64,000 nucleotides of DNA from Desmodesmus armatus. Its lineage: Eukaryota > Chlorophyta > Chlorophyceae > Sphaeropleales > Scenedesmaceae. Where the stretch lies: positions 124,001 through 188,000 of the forward strand of contig VIIQ02000574.1 of NCBI GenBank assembly GCA_007449985.2. The letters run 5' to 3'. A program made the translations under genes and the position numbers. The notes beneath the pieces were generated by a model. It saw only the letters and a program-made list of their open reading frames with translations. It searched no databases and was not told the origin of the DNA. Below are positions 33,584 to 46,500 of the stretch, one piece after another; position 1 is the stretch's first letter, and every line of letters begins with the position of its first letter.

Positions 33584-36500
33584 ATGTTGCTCGCCCAGCC
33601 CAAGGCAGCGGTTGCCTCGGCCGAGGCACTGCTGTTCACCGGGGGCTTCCTTCATGATGAGTCTCAGCGGCCCATCTGGGTGTACAGGGACCACCAGGGC
33701 AAGCTGCAGGGGCCCTTTTCAGCTGCCAATATGCTGCAGTGGTACTCTACGGGCAGGCTGCCCCAGGACCTCCTCGTGTGTGGAGTTTCCCAGCCAACCG
33801 CCCCACAGGCCCTGGAGGCAGTGCCAGTCAGCTGCTTCCGCCCACTGAACCAGCTGGTTGCCTCTGTAGCCCAAAACATGCAGTACCAACCCATCACAAT
33901 CGCAGCTAGGCAGCAAGCCCCCATGCAGCTGATGCAGGGCGGCTTGCCCCCACAGACACAGATGATGCGGCCAGCCAACCCACAAGGGCCGCTGCAGCTG
34001 CAGCAGCTCAACATGATGGCTGGTCAGCCAGGCCAGGCCCCAATGGCTCTGCCATCTGCTGTGCGTCCTGCAGCACCGCAGCTGCAGCAGGCTTTCCAGC
34101 CCAACATGGGCGTCCAGCAAGTTGTGCAGCTGCAGCAGCCCCAGCCGCAGCAGCCCAACATGATCATGGTGCAGCAGCAGCAGCCCCAACAGGTACTCCT
34201 AACCAACCAGCAGCAGGCAGCCCCAGTGATGCTCATGCAACAGCAGCAGCAGCCACACCAGGTTGTCCTGCAGCCACAGGGCCTGACAGGGCCCAGGCCC
34301 CAGATGGCCCCCCCACAGCCGCAGGTCATGCTGCAGCAGGCTCGCATGGCAGCCCCTCAACAGGGCCCCGGCGGGGCTATGCTGCAGCAGCTGCCTCAGC
34401 AGGCGGGGATGCAGCTGCAGCCCATGCAGCAACAGGGCATGGTCAGGCCAGCAGGCGTGGCTCCTGGCGGGGTGGGCATGCCGGGCGGTGCTGGCATGGC
34501 GATGCGCCCAGGACAGCCCATGATCCTGCAGCCCATGCAGCAGGCGGGCGCAGTGGCAGCCAATGCAGCACAGCCCGCTGCTGTGGCCAGCCTGCAGCCG
34601 ACGGCGCAGATGCTGCCAGCTAATGCTGCACCTGTGGTAGCCCATGATGCTGCTGCTGCTCATGTCGCCCAGCGCCTTGAGCACCTTGCTGCCCAGGCGC
34701 AGGCAGTGCGCGCAGCAGCTGGTCCAGTCCCGCCCCAGTACAGGACAAGCCCGCAGCTGCTCCCCTGTCCTCTGGCCCTCCCAGCAGGTCAGCACAGAAT
34801 CCTGCAGGAAATATCCTACCCATGGGGCCGAGCTCAACAGGAGGACTACAGCCCCAGCCCCCTGCTGCAGCACGCAACGCAGGCAACAGCTTCAACAACT
34901 TGGATCTGCTGGTGAGGCAGGCAAATGCAGCAGCTGCTGTGTCGGGCCCGCCCTCTGCAGGTGCGCCTGCAGGGCTGCTGCCTGGCATCCGGACCAGCTC
35001 GGAGCGCAGGTCGAGCGCTGGGACAGGGCTGCACCTGACGCCTAGGGGGGTCAGCACGGCCGGTGCGACTCCGACTGGACACACAGCCGCACCAGGTGGG
35101 CACTTTTGGGCAGGGCCACTGTCAGATGTCTTCACAGCCTTGTAGGATGACATAGTAATCCCGTCTTTAGCGGTGGCCTCTGTTACCAGCAGCGTTGTTC
35201 AATGGTAGAGCCTACCAAGTACCATCCCCATGACCAACAGCACAATCAGGCTGGGACTCGAGCTCAGTTGGCAGCTGTTGGCTGCTAGGAAGGTGACCAG
35301 CCTCTACCCAAGCTGACGCCATGCTTCTGTCCTGCTCATTCTATCTTGCTTTGCAGGCTCCGCTGCCTCCTCCCTGCTGTCAGTCGAACCCTCAGTGGAC
35401 GCTACCATAGATGACATGCTGTTCGATCTGGTGGAGGACGTGGCAGTAGATGCAGGCGAGGGGCCGCGTGCCGAGAAGCAGCAACACCACGCAGCCAAGG
35501 CTCCCACACCCAAGGCCCCCACACCCACAGCCTTCCTCGTGGGGCCCAAGTCTGCAGGGGCTTCTGCTGGTGCATCGGCTGCCGGTAGCCCCTTGCCACA
35601 CCAGCAGCACCTGCAGCAGCAGCATGCAGGCCAGGTGCTGGCGACAGGAGTGGCAGCAGCACAGCCAGGTGGGCAGCAGCAGCAGCAGCAGCAGCAGCAG
35701 GGGATGTGGCCTGTGGCGAGGCAGCTGCCTGGCGGGCCTACAGCTGGGGGTGTTGTGCAGGTAGGGCAGGGGGGGTTGATGGGTGCTGCACTGCAAGGCA
35801 TGCCCCCACAACAACAGCAGCAGCAGCAGCTGGTTGGTCAACCTCAGCAAGTGCTGCAGCATCAGCACCTGCTGAGGCATCAGCAGCTGCTGCAGCAACA
35901 GCACCAGCAACAGCTCCTGCAGCAGCAGCAGGTCCAGCACCAGCAGCAGCAGCAGATGCTGCAGCAGCAGGCCCAACAGCAGCAGCAGGCTGTGCTGCTG
36001 GCGCAGCGCCAACAGCAACAACTGCATGCCCAACAAGGTGCTGTTGTGGTGACGCTAGAGCAGCTCCAGCAAAGGCAGCAGCAGCTGACAGAAGCCGCTA
36101 TGCAGCAGCTGCAGGCAGGTGCCGATGCTTCTGAGACCCTGGCAGCACTGCAGCAGCTCATGCAGCAGCAGCAACAGCTACAGCAGCAGCAGCAGCAGGC
36201 CGCCGGTATCCCTGCGAGCCAGCCGCTCAACGCAGCTGCTGCTCAGAGCGGCCTCCCTGGGCTGGTTTCTGCAGGCAGCACAGCAGCTGGCAGTCAGGAT
36301 GCTGGTGCTGCTGGTGCAGGCAAGGCAGCCCCTGCCAGCAGCCAGTCAGCAGCTCCCAGCCGCACAGAGCCTGGCACTCGGGAGTTTAACCCCTGGGGTA
36401 TGTCCTTCATGGACCCTACCTCTATCGTGGCTGAGGTCGCCAAGGCGGAGCCGCAGCAGCAGCAGCCCCAGCAGCACCCTGCACTTGCGGGTGCAGGTGC

Positions 36501-39500
36501 TGCTGCTGCTGCCGCCGCCGCCGGCCAGGCTGGTCTCTCTGAGGATGAGTTGCTTGCTGCCCTCATGCCGGAACTGAACAGCACAGGGCTCTCTGCAGAC
36601 GAGAAACTGTCACTGCTGAAGCAGATGCTGGGCATGCAGCAGCAGAAGGAGCCGACAGCGGCAGCGGGGCCAGCACAGGCTGGGAAGCAGCAGCAGCAGC
36701 CCCAGCTGCCGAGGCAGGCTTCCGCATCGCCAGTGCCGCCACCTCCACCGCCGCAGCAGGGCCAAACCAATGCCCTGCAGCAGCTGTTCCAGCAGGCTAC
36801 ACAGTCAGTGCCTGGGCAGGACCAGCAGCAGCCAGCAGCTCAGAAGCCGCAGCATGTGTGGCTGCAGCAGCTTGCCAGCAACAACAACAAGTCCGCAGGT
36901 GGTGGTGATACTGCTGCTGCCAGTGGGAGGGCAGATGGTGCCGGCGGCCAGGGCACCAAGGGACTCGGCAGCGATGCAGGAGATGAATTTGACCCGTCCA
37001 TGCTGCCAGCAGACCTGTTTGACTTCCTAGACGGGCACAGCAGCCCCACACGCAAGACCGAGGAGACACAGACAGGCAATGGCAAGGTCGATATCAGCTG
37101 GTGGTCCAGCGCACAGCAGCAGGAGCAGCAGGCAGACAGCACTGACGGCATCGACGCCCACGGCAGGCCGCATAAGTACGTGCCGCCAGGCCGGCGCCCC
37201 TCCGGCGATTGGCTGACTGCCAACAGCCCAGCAGCGCCACGCAGCAGCAGCGGGAACGGCGCGGTGCCGCCCCCACCCCCTCCGCCGCCGTCCTGGACAG
37301 CACGCGATCGGGAGCGGGATGCAGCGTCTCGCTCTGGCAGTACCTACGTGCCCCCGCACGCACGCGAGCGGGGCTCTAGCCCTCCGCCCGGCTACGGTCG
37401 TGAGCGTCCGTCCGGCGGCAGCAGCACTGGCAGCGGCGGCTATCCGGGCTACTCAGACCGCGAGCGGGAGCAGCGTATCGCTGCGCAGCAGCAGATGCTG
37501 CCTCCCCACCTCCGCATCGTCCCCAGCGATCCTGGGGAGGATGGGTCAGCACGGGGTGAGGGGGGTGCACCGTGGCCGCCCCCTCCTCCCCCACACAGCA
37601 ACCAGCAGGGCTGGGAGGAGGGCCCGGCAGGCCGCCGCCCTAGCCACCCTGCGCGTGAGGGGCCTGCTGGGGAGGAGGAAGGGAAGGGCAGCAAGCTGCG
37701 GCGGCTGTTTGAGGCTGCTGCTGCGACAGCAGCGGGTCCTGCAGGACTGCCCAGGCAGCCGCCGCCGCCACCGCCTGGCGCCCCTAGGCACCAGCAGCAC
37801 TGGGAAGGCCCCGGCGGCAGCAGCCACCAGCCCCAGCGGGTGCCGCCTGGCTTTGAGTCAGAGTTCCCAGAGGGTCCGGTCCCCAGGGGGGCGCCTGCAG
37901 GGCGGGAGTGGGAGTGGGACCGGGAACAGGGGCCGGACGGCTACAGCAGCAGGGCTTATGCTGGGAGGCCTGCAGAGGGTGCAGGCGGGGAGCATGGGGA
38001 GTACGAGTACCCCCGTAGGGGAGGATGGGTGGGTGGCAGGGGTGAGCGCGGCAATGGCAGCGGTACTGCTGCACCACATGAAGATGAATGGGATTACGAG
38101 GAGGTGCGTGGGCGCGGCAGGGGCCCGCCTGCGGCAGGAGACAGGTGGCAGATGGAGGAGGATTGGGACAGTAGGGGTGACAGGCTGGTGCGTGGTGTCA
38201 GCGGCAAGTACAGCGATCGCCAGTACTCCTCTGCCTACCCCAGCTCTGGCACTTATGATGCGGATTACGAGGATCGCGGCAGCAGCAGGCGCTATAATGA
38301 TGAGTCATTCGATGAGCCTGGGCGGCAGCAGTACCCGCCACCACCCAGGCAGCCTCTGCGGGGGTCACCGCGGGCTCGCGGGGCACCCCCTGCCCCTCCC
38401 CCACGCCCCTCACGTGGCGACTACGATACCTGGGGGGATGACAGCGACCCCCACTACCCCGGGCATGGGGCCGCGGGCTATCCGCTGCGCCAGCCGGCAC
38501 CTCCCCCTCCCAGGGAAGGGCGCTCGGGGGCCAGCAGCAGGCAGGAGCGTGGGGATATGGGGACCTCGGGTGACCCCGCAGCCTGACGTGGCAGCAGGAG
38601 CAGATGCTGCATGAGTATGATGATGGGGAGGCAGGGGTGGGGCCGGCAGGGGGCGGCGGTAGGGCCGGATGGCAGGGTGCTGGAGGCTATTGGGATGACC
38701 ACGGTGACATGCGGTCACAGGACAGGGAGCGACACAGGTAGGGGACTCTGAGAGGGCTTGCTTTGGAGTTGTGGTTGTTGGTTGGAGGGTGTGGAGAGGT
38801 GTTTGTCAGTCTGCTGCTCTGCTTGTTGCTCGTTCAAGCTTGCGCTGGCGGCGTTACCAACTGTGTTATGATGCTAGCCCAGTGGTGACACGTCTGCTGA
38901 TGGTGTTGCTGATAGCTGTGGTGATGGAAGGTTTCAACCCCTGACAACTTACCATCCTTACGCGACGTGCCGCCCGTGCCCTCAGGTCTCCCGATCCTGG
39001 TGCACGGCGTGGCAACCTATATGGCAGCCCCCCATCCGGTTCTGCCCCCCAGCCCTCACAGCACCTGCGTGCAGCAGCACACAACCTTGCAGGAGGCCGC
39101 AGGGGCCCAGCACCCTCCAAGCCTGGCAGCAGCGGGGTCGGCTCAGCAACCCCTGTTGACCTGCAAGCTCGCTACCAGGAGGACTTCCCTGTGCTGGGCA
39201 CTGGTGCTCGAATCGGCAGCAGCAGCAAGGGGTATGCGGACGCTGTCACCGGCGGCGAGAGTGGCCCACAGGGTAAGGAGAGCGCCTCAGCAGCTGCTCT
39301 GGCAGCTGTTGCTGGCCTCAAGCCGTCTGTGACTACTGCCCCGCCTCGTAGCGCTGTCACCAAGCCGCGGAAGCAGGGCGCAGAGGGGTACAGTGGGTCA
39401 GGGCCGCACCTTCCCTCTGTAGAGGAAACAAAGGCGGCAGTTATGGCTGCGCTGGGGAGCGGGCCTGTGCTGGACCGCAACCTGTCTGGCAGTGGCAGCA

Positions 39501-40688
39501 GCGGCACTGCGCTGCAGGATGCTGTGCAGCAGCATGCGCAGGACAGTAGGCATGGTGGGCTTGAGGCAGAGGAACCAGCAGCGCTCAGGAAGGGCAGCGG
39601 GAGCAGCAGCGGGGGTGGTGAGGCACCTGCGGCTGTGGTGGTGCCGCCGCCCAGCAGGCGCATAGCAGCGACGGGGCTGTTCGGTAACGTCATCGGACAG
39701 CTGCGGCGGCAGCAGAATGCCAGGGATAATCCTGACACACAAGATGGAGATGAAGGTGGGTCCAGCCAGTGACTTACTGCCGCCGGAGGACGGTGTCTTG
39801 TGTGTAGACTCATACCTGGTCTTCTGTGTCCATTTTTGGGTCGAAAACACTGGCTGCTGCTGCTTCTCGTGAGTTTCCTGCACATGGTGTGCGCAGTTCT
39901 GCCGGTCTCCTGCTAAGCAGACGCACGCTCTCACGGCCCAATGCATCATAGGGTACTCACATACTCGCGTGTCTACTAACGCCATACATTTCCTGCTCAT
40001 GTTGGTGTCTTGTGATGTTATGTGTTGCTGGCCTGCAGCCTTGGGTTCTGCTGACGGGGATGACGCCCCTAGCTCCCGTGGCAGCTACCTGTCAGCGGCT
40101 AGCGGCAGGGCCAGGCGCGGCGGTGGTGGAGGGGACGCAGCGGACATCGTGCTAGCTGTGATCAACTCCACACGTCAACGTGCATCCAAGCTGTCCAGGT
40201 CCCGCCATGTGAGTCAAAGTTGGTGCTGTCAGAGAGGTGGAGGAGGAAGGGAGTGATGGCGCTGCCACATGTACCACTTGTACCACAGATGACCCTTGTG
40301 CCACAGTGTGGGGTGATGATGTTCGAAATCATGCCAGTATTTTCCTGGGACATGCCAGTGCGGTCATGCAGTTGATGGGGATGCAATTTCAGTGTATCAT
40401 CGCTTTGTTGGCAGGCGCTGCACATACCTAATGCAGGTCCCTCATGCAGCAACCGCACAGAACAGGTGTCACTAGTGTACATGATGCCATGGCGTGATGC
40501 CATCACGCTGGTTGCATTGGCGGCAATGTGTAACAAGCTTGTTTGTGTGCTGCTTACTGCAGGCAGAGCAAGGGGATGTCGGCAAGGCTGATGCTGCATG
40601 GCAGGAGGCCCCGGACACGGCCAACTCCTGTGACAGCAGTTGTGGTAGCGCACAACCAGAGGCTAGCGCACAACCGGAGGCGTCATAG
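33584..40688 (+). CDS. GYF-domain protein (EXA1/GIGYF-like)
   Basis: GYF domains bind proline-rich peptides; EXA1/GIGYF proteins act in mRNA translation control. Six exons: 33584-35095, 35357-38737, 38986-39755, 40039-40208, 40563-40688 are firm; exons upstream of 33584 may exist. The GYF domain is near the N-terminus (PIWVYRDHQGKLQGPFSAAN, then MLQWYSTGRLPQDLLV). A very long Gln-rich region follows, then an Asp-rich conserved patch (EFDPSMLPADLFDFLDG). After that come Tyr-Val-Pro-Pro repeats (HKYVPPGRRPSGDW, TYVPPHARERG, LPPHLRIVPSD), Arg/Gly/Pro-rich tails, and a conserved end (YQEDFPVLGTGARIGSSSKG). Two one-base gaps at CCCC runs (about 34733 and 38574) must be bridged to keep frame; the flanking phases confirm each. 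The ATG at 33584 follows an in-frame stop by 15 nt. Confidence 0.72.
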
Positions 40689-42778
40689 AATGAGCCCCGG
40701 AGCCTCGTGGGTGTTTGGACCAGGTGCGTCTGCATTCCTGCCTGCTGTTTACTTGGCATCCCTTGGCTACGAGAACGTCAATGTCAGCGCCTTGGCGAAG
40801 GTCAACCTTGCATTCCTTTCTGCCCCGGTGCGGTTGGTAGGAGCAGCTTGCATGGCACTCGTATCTTCGCAGCATGCTGACTTACTAGCCAGCAGCAGTG
40901 GGCAAGCTGCTGTAGCTGACGACAGTCATGTGAGCACCTAGTCATTGTTGCCTGTTTTGCGTGCGTGTGTCTGCAGGCGTTGTTGCGTCGTAACTTTCCA
41001 CACTGGTGTACACCGGACCAGCTTTCTAGAGGTTTGGTGGGCAACTCTTGGATGGAGTCGTTTTAGCTGGGCGCACACCCACCATGCCACACCGCCTTGC
41101 TCCAGCAGCTTGGCTCCTTAGTCATCCATTACTACCTTGGTGGCCGACAGGAGAGGACCTTTGCCAGGGCTGGATGCGGCAAGGGTTTGGACTCGTCAAG
41201 GCTCTCGGTGTGTGCGTTCCAATGGTGTGTAATGGTGGTTTTGAGATGCCTAGCCTCTTTGGCAGCCACAAGCACGGCATGTGTTGGCCTAGTGCGCCAG
41301 GGTTGCTCCTGGCTGACTGTACATGCCCTTTGCTGATCTGTTAGGTTTGTTTGGGGCCTGCGTGCATCAGCGGTAGGCATTGTTTGGCATACTGTATTGT
41401 ATTCAACTTGGTCGCAAACACTGGTGGTTGGTGATGTTGAATCAGCAAGGCTGTCAAGGGGTTGCCTGTTGACATGCCCCCACTCATGGGCCTTGTTAGT
41501 TGAGCACATAGGATTGATCCGACAAGCTGAACTGCTGACGGCACGTTGCTGAGCGACGGTCCAAGCAGTATGTTGCGGGCAATGAGCACTTGGATGGCAG
41601 TTACAGTCAGTGAGTGCAGGAATGTGTAGTTGTGGCCTAGTATGATCCTTCACAGGGGCTGTCTGCTGCTGTTGGGATGGGGCAACACTGGCGGGTGGCC
41701 CCTGAGCTCCTCCATGCCCTTGTGATGTGATCGTTGCATTTACAGCTACCGGGCTTGTGCCGGGCTTGTGTCTGCATGGTGGCTGAGTTGTTGAACATGG
41801 CCCCAGTAATTTATGCACCCAGTAACACAGTCGTGTATTCTGTTATTGTTGCATCTGTTGGTGTTTTGTGGCCCCTGTGGCGAGTGGTCACGGCATGGCG
41901 GCTGTTCTGCCAGGCTTGCAGGGTTCAGGTGGCACGCACGCAGCATCTTTTTAAGCCAGGGGCAACGGGCTGTTTGACACTCCACGGACTTGATGCACTT
42001 GTTCATCGCCGCGGTTTATGCACTCACTGCGCGCGGCACCTCGGTTTTAAATATTGAATGGCCGCCCATAAAGGTGGACCCGGCATGGGTGCGGCCGTGA
42101 AGCGCTGTCACTGCACTGCTGTGTGTGTGTCTGTGTTTGATGAAGAGGCAGAGGCCAGACCCCGGTTCGTCAACTGCTTGCTGGGGAGGGTGGGAGTGCA
42201 GTAGTTGGGTGCAGCAGCATTTGTGGTTTGTGTTTGCTCTGAGCTAGGTGGCTGACCCTTTAGCATCAGACTGCTCACTTAGTAGATGAATGACATGTGG
42301 CGCTCTGTGATTATCAGGTAGCAGTGGTAGGTACAAGACTACCTGAAGGTGGCTAGGACAGGTTGGCAGCACCACTCTTTTTGTGGGTGGTGGCCTATTT
42401 CGCTCCACACTTCTTTCACAATTGCGGCAATGCCAGTCAGCGCATCATGCCTGTGCAGGTGATAAGGACAGCATGTTCTGTTGCACCTTTATGCCGTGCT
42501 CTCTTTTTTTATGCTCCTGCATGTGTTTGATCTCTGTAACTTGTGCATCTCAGTCCATGGACATGACTAGCTGTATTCATCTGACTAACCACGCTCGAAG
42601 GTCGCCCAACACACATCTTGCACCTCCTGGAACACCGGTAATCTAGCATTGCTTGTCTGTAGCAGGATAGGCCTCTCTTTGAAGACTTGCGGTCGCCAAG
42701 TGCTGATCTCCTTGAAAAATGGCCCAGCTGCTGTACCCAGTAATGTGGGGTCATCACTAATCAAACAAAAAATCTCAC
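40689..42778. other. Unassigned stretch with a possible plus-strand gene
   Basis: Some plus-strand segments look protein-like: 40690-40928 (from an ATG one base after the GYF stop, through GYENVNVSALAKVNLAFL), then after an acceptor at 40977 ALLRRNFPHWCTPDQ, then 41097-41170 (QQLGSLVIHYYLGGRQERTF). I could not chain them into one gene. A 228-codon minus-strand open frame at 41132-41818 is low-complexity and unsupported. Confidence 0.3.
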
Positions 42779-42866
42779 CTCTTGGAATCTGTGACAGCTT
42801 GTACTTGGCATTGCACACCTCACAGCGTGCGGTGCGGGTGCGCCCTGCTCCCTGCTGCTGCTTGAC
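42779..42866 (-). CDS. Fragment of a probable RING-variant (MARCH-like) zinc-finger protein
   Basis: A single exon with an acceptor (TGTGTGCAG at 42867-42875 complement) and donor (AGAG|GTGAGA), 29 codons. It reads VKQQQGAGRTRTARCEVCNA then KYKLSQIPR. This matches the end of a RING-v domain, where a Trp-containing helix is followed by C-E-x-C-x3-Y. The other half, with the first Cys pairs and His, should lie upstream on the minus strand (42.9-43.5 kb), but I could not find it, and no downstream membrane helices were identified. It may be a real gene with undetected exons or a remnant. Confidence 0.4.
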
Positions 42867-43538
42867 CTGCACACACATCCAATTCCATGGGTACACAGAC
42901 AGCAGTAACACACATGAACCGGGCTGCTGCAAAGCAGGCATTTCAAGGCACGGCACTATCAGCTGCCAAGATGCTGGGAACCAAGGAGGCCACATGTGCT
43001 ACACAACCTGGCAAGAGCATGAGGCTGCCTGCAATCTGCAGGACAGTCAATTGCATGGTTGATATCATGATGGTGATGGTTCCGTCGAAAATCTTACATC
43101 TACGGAAGACAACCCTCAGCAGAGACGGCAACTTCCACTTAGTGCTAGCTAGTGGAGGGTGGTAGCAACTGGCTTGCGCACACCTGAAGGCCAGACCAGG
43201 CACCGAGTTGGGCCGACCTCGCAGAAGAGGGTTTCAACTGCAACTTAACAAAGCTTGGAGTATGACCCACCCTGATGTGTTGATCAAATGCAGGCCATCA
43301 GCCCGGTCAAACATGGTCAGCAATTCTCTTAAGAGCTCGAATTTCGGCGAGCCTTGTTGCAGTTGTTTGCCCCAATGTACTACTTCAGATCGCGACTATC
43401 TATTTTAGGCTCGCTGGCTTTGTTGTTTGAAATCAAGCAGCAGTAGCACCCCAGAGTCCTGTCCAGGCAGTTGTGGCATCAGCAGCAGCTGCAATTGGCT
43501 TAATTAATTGCGTCAAAACGTGGAAAGCTCTCAGATCA
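42867..43538. other. Divergent region upstream of the Deg gene
   Basis: Should hold the 5' part of the minus-strand RING-v gene and the Deg promoter. No further exon could be supported. AT-rich TTAATTAATT at 43499-43508 lies 30 bp before the Deg ATG. Confidence 0.4.
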
Positions 43539-46500
43539 ATGGCCAGTGGCTTGGGTGCTGCCTCTCTTGGCAGCAGCATGAGCCGGGCAGGGGTGGGGTC
43601 CCACCACACAACACGCACCTTGCTGTACCCAGCAGCAGTGTTGCGACAAGCAGCACGATGCAACATAAGCAGCATTTCACGCTGCATAGGCAGTCAATCC
43701 CGCGAGGACACCACCAACACCAGTAATGTGACAGGGTGTCAGAACCAGCAGACTGTCACAGCCCCACCCTCCCGCAGGCAGCTGTTATTGCAGTCAGCAG
43801 CTGGACTGGCGCTTTCACTCACGCAGCAGCCCTACTCAGCACAAGCTTTGACGCTAGAAGACGTCACCCCTGCTACAACCCCATCTGGGCCCTTGACAGC
43901 GCGTGAGGTGTCAGTCATCAACATTTTTGAGGCTGCAACCCCAGCAGTCGTGACTGTGTTTGACACCACCCTCATTGTGAGTCAACCAGGCCTCAGGTTG
44001 TGGCATGCAGCTGGTTTGCCATGCTCTCGAACTTTGTGTCCTGTCACCACGCTTACCTCGCAGCACCTCCCGAAAGGCATGCTATGAAGCTTCACAGCAA
44101 AGTACTGGCTGAAAACTTGATGTGCTTTGCTGTGCTGTGCTGCTGCAGGGCCGGCCTCCTGGCACTATTGCTGAAGTAGACATCCCAGAAGGTAGGGTGT
44201 GGTGAGGTGTGCATGCGTGCTGCACAGTCAGCACTTGACAGCAAGGACAGCCCAGTAGTAGCATTTGCCTGCTGCGTTGTCTTGCACTGGTCATTGTGTC
44301 ACGCATGTGTGATGGTCCTGCACTGTGTTGTGTGTTACATTGTGTCAGTGTTTCCCAGGGACAGCCCCTGACTGCGCCTTGAGGAGCTCCCTGCCTGTGT
44401 GTGCGTGCAGGCAACGGAAGTGGTATCGTATGGGACCAAGACGGCCATGTAAGCTGTCAGCCTGTGGACCTTGGCAGCACTAATAGCACATCCAGCCAGC
44501 TGAGCTAGCTGCCGCTATGCATGCAGCCCCAGTGACCATGGCAGTGGCGGGAGCGAATATGGTTCACCTTCCTTTACAGCACTTGCACAACCATGATGCA
44601 GCCAGCGGCAGCAGGGGCACATGTTCGACGCAGAAGCTCACAAGCTACAGGCTACTACTGCTAGGCAGCCCTGTGGCCAACCTACCCAAGCAATAGTGAT
44701 AACTGCTGCTGCACCTTGCAATGCCCAACCCCACCGTCTGCTTCAACAGATTGTGACAAACTACCACGTCCTTCAAAGCGCCCTGGCCAAGTTTGGTGCT
44801 TCACCCAATGCACCCCTGAGCTCATCGGCACCTAACCCTGCTGTAGGCAAGAAAGTGGCCCTGGTGACCATAGAGGTACGGGCCATAGCTTGCCGTGCCA
44901 TGCCTCACATCACTTGTGCAGTTTATGGGTCTCAGCATTTCATGGGTATCAGCACAGTCATTGGTGTCCTCCACCATGCAGTCCTGGGCCTGCCACCTGC
45001 TGCTGCACAGCATGTCATGTTGTGCAACACTTCATGCTCTGCACAGCCTGTTCACCAAATGAAACCATGCACAGGATTCACGTAGCGGTCTTGTGTGTGA
45101 TGCACTGTTCAGAGCATGTGTGCCTCCCAGCAGCCTCTGATTTGTGGCAGCTACTTGTTGAGGCTGTTATAGAGCCTGTGCTGTGCACCACCTGCTGCTG
45201 CTGCTGCTGCAGGGCCCCGATGGCAAGCAGCGGTCATTTGATGCAGTGCTGGTGGGCGCTGACAGGGCGAGAGGTGACGCCTCACACAGCTCAACACGTA
45301 GCAGCTCTGCACAGCGCGCCACTGTGGCCAGTGCGGTCCATCTGCATGTGCAGCTGGCAGTTATATATCAGCGTGTCTTTCTTGTCAGCATTTACACACA
45401 ATGTTTTCCAGTAAGCATTGGGGCCGACATCCAGCCTGCTCTGTGCAGCACACCTGAAGTGTTGGTGTGCATGCCATCACACCTGGCACTAAGGGGCATC
45501 ATGATGATGCTACCCACATAACAGTTTGCTGTGTCTGCACACCAGATATGACTGTTGACCTGGCCCCCCAGGGTTGCATGCAACCTGCAAATACTTGTGC
45601 TTGTGGATACTTGTGCCTGTGAATACTTGTGCCTGCAGACCTTGCCGTGGTGAAGGTGGCTGATGTGCCAAGTCAGATGCTGCGGCCGCTGCCTCTAGGC
45701 ACAAGCGAATCAGGGCGCTTGAGGGTGGGACAGCTGTGCCTGGCTATCGGCAACCGTAAGCACCTGTGGCAGGCTGCCACACGCCAGGCACTTGAACAGG
45801 CATGCATGTCATTGGCGTGTGTGTGTAGTGAACTACCAGCCTGACAGCTTGCAGATGTTGCGGTCGTTAGTATGGAGCATGGGTTCGCCGTGCACTGCTG
45901 TCTCAGGCAATAAGCTGCCACCGAGGTGACAGGGCATCGTCCAGCGCCCAGAGATCGATCATACATTGTGCACACACTCCAGTGATTCCTGCTGAATACA
46001 CTGCAGTGCAGCCTGCTTGCCATGTGGCCTGCACACCAAATGCCTTCTGCGGCTGGGGCACAGCGAGAGGCTCTGACTTGCTGCCTGTGCTGCTGCAGCC
46101 TTTGGGTTTGACCACACGTTGACCACGGGAGTGATCTCAGGGCTCAACCGTGATATTCGCAGGTGTGGGCACCCTCGGCAACAGCCTTATCAACACATCC
46201 TGCAACAGGTCTCTGCTAGGTTATCCTCAACAGCTTCCACCTGTGCTGAGCTGGCACCCTTGTCAGTTGCCACAGTTGCACGCTGTGCTCACCATGTTCT
46301 GCACCACACGCATGGGGGTTTTCCAGGCCACATACAAGTGTGTATGTAGCCTGCCAGAGCTGCCAATTGGTGTTCAGGAGAAGTGACCTGGCTTTGTACC
46401 TTGTTTGTTTGTTTTGTCTGTCTGTTTGTTTGAATGCAGCACACTGGGCTCCATCATACCTGGTGGAATCCAGACAGATGCCGCCATCAACCCAGGTGGG

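Noticed and set aside
41132..41818. 228-codon minus-strand open frame
   Set aside because: Low-complexity composition with no motif and no splice link to the RING-v exon.
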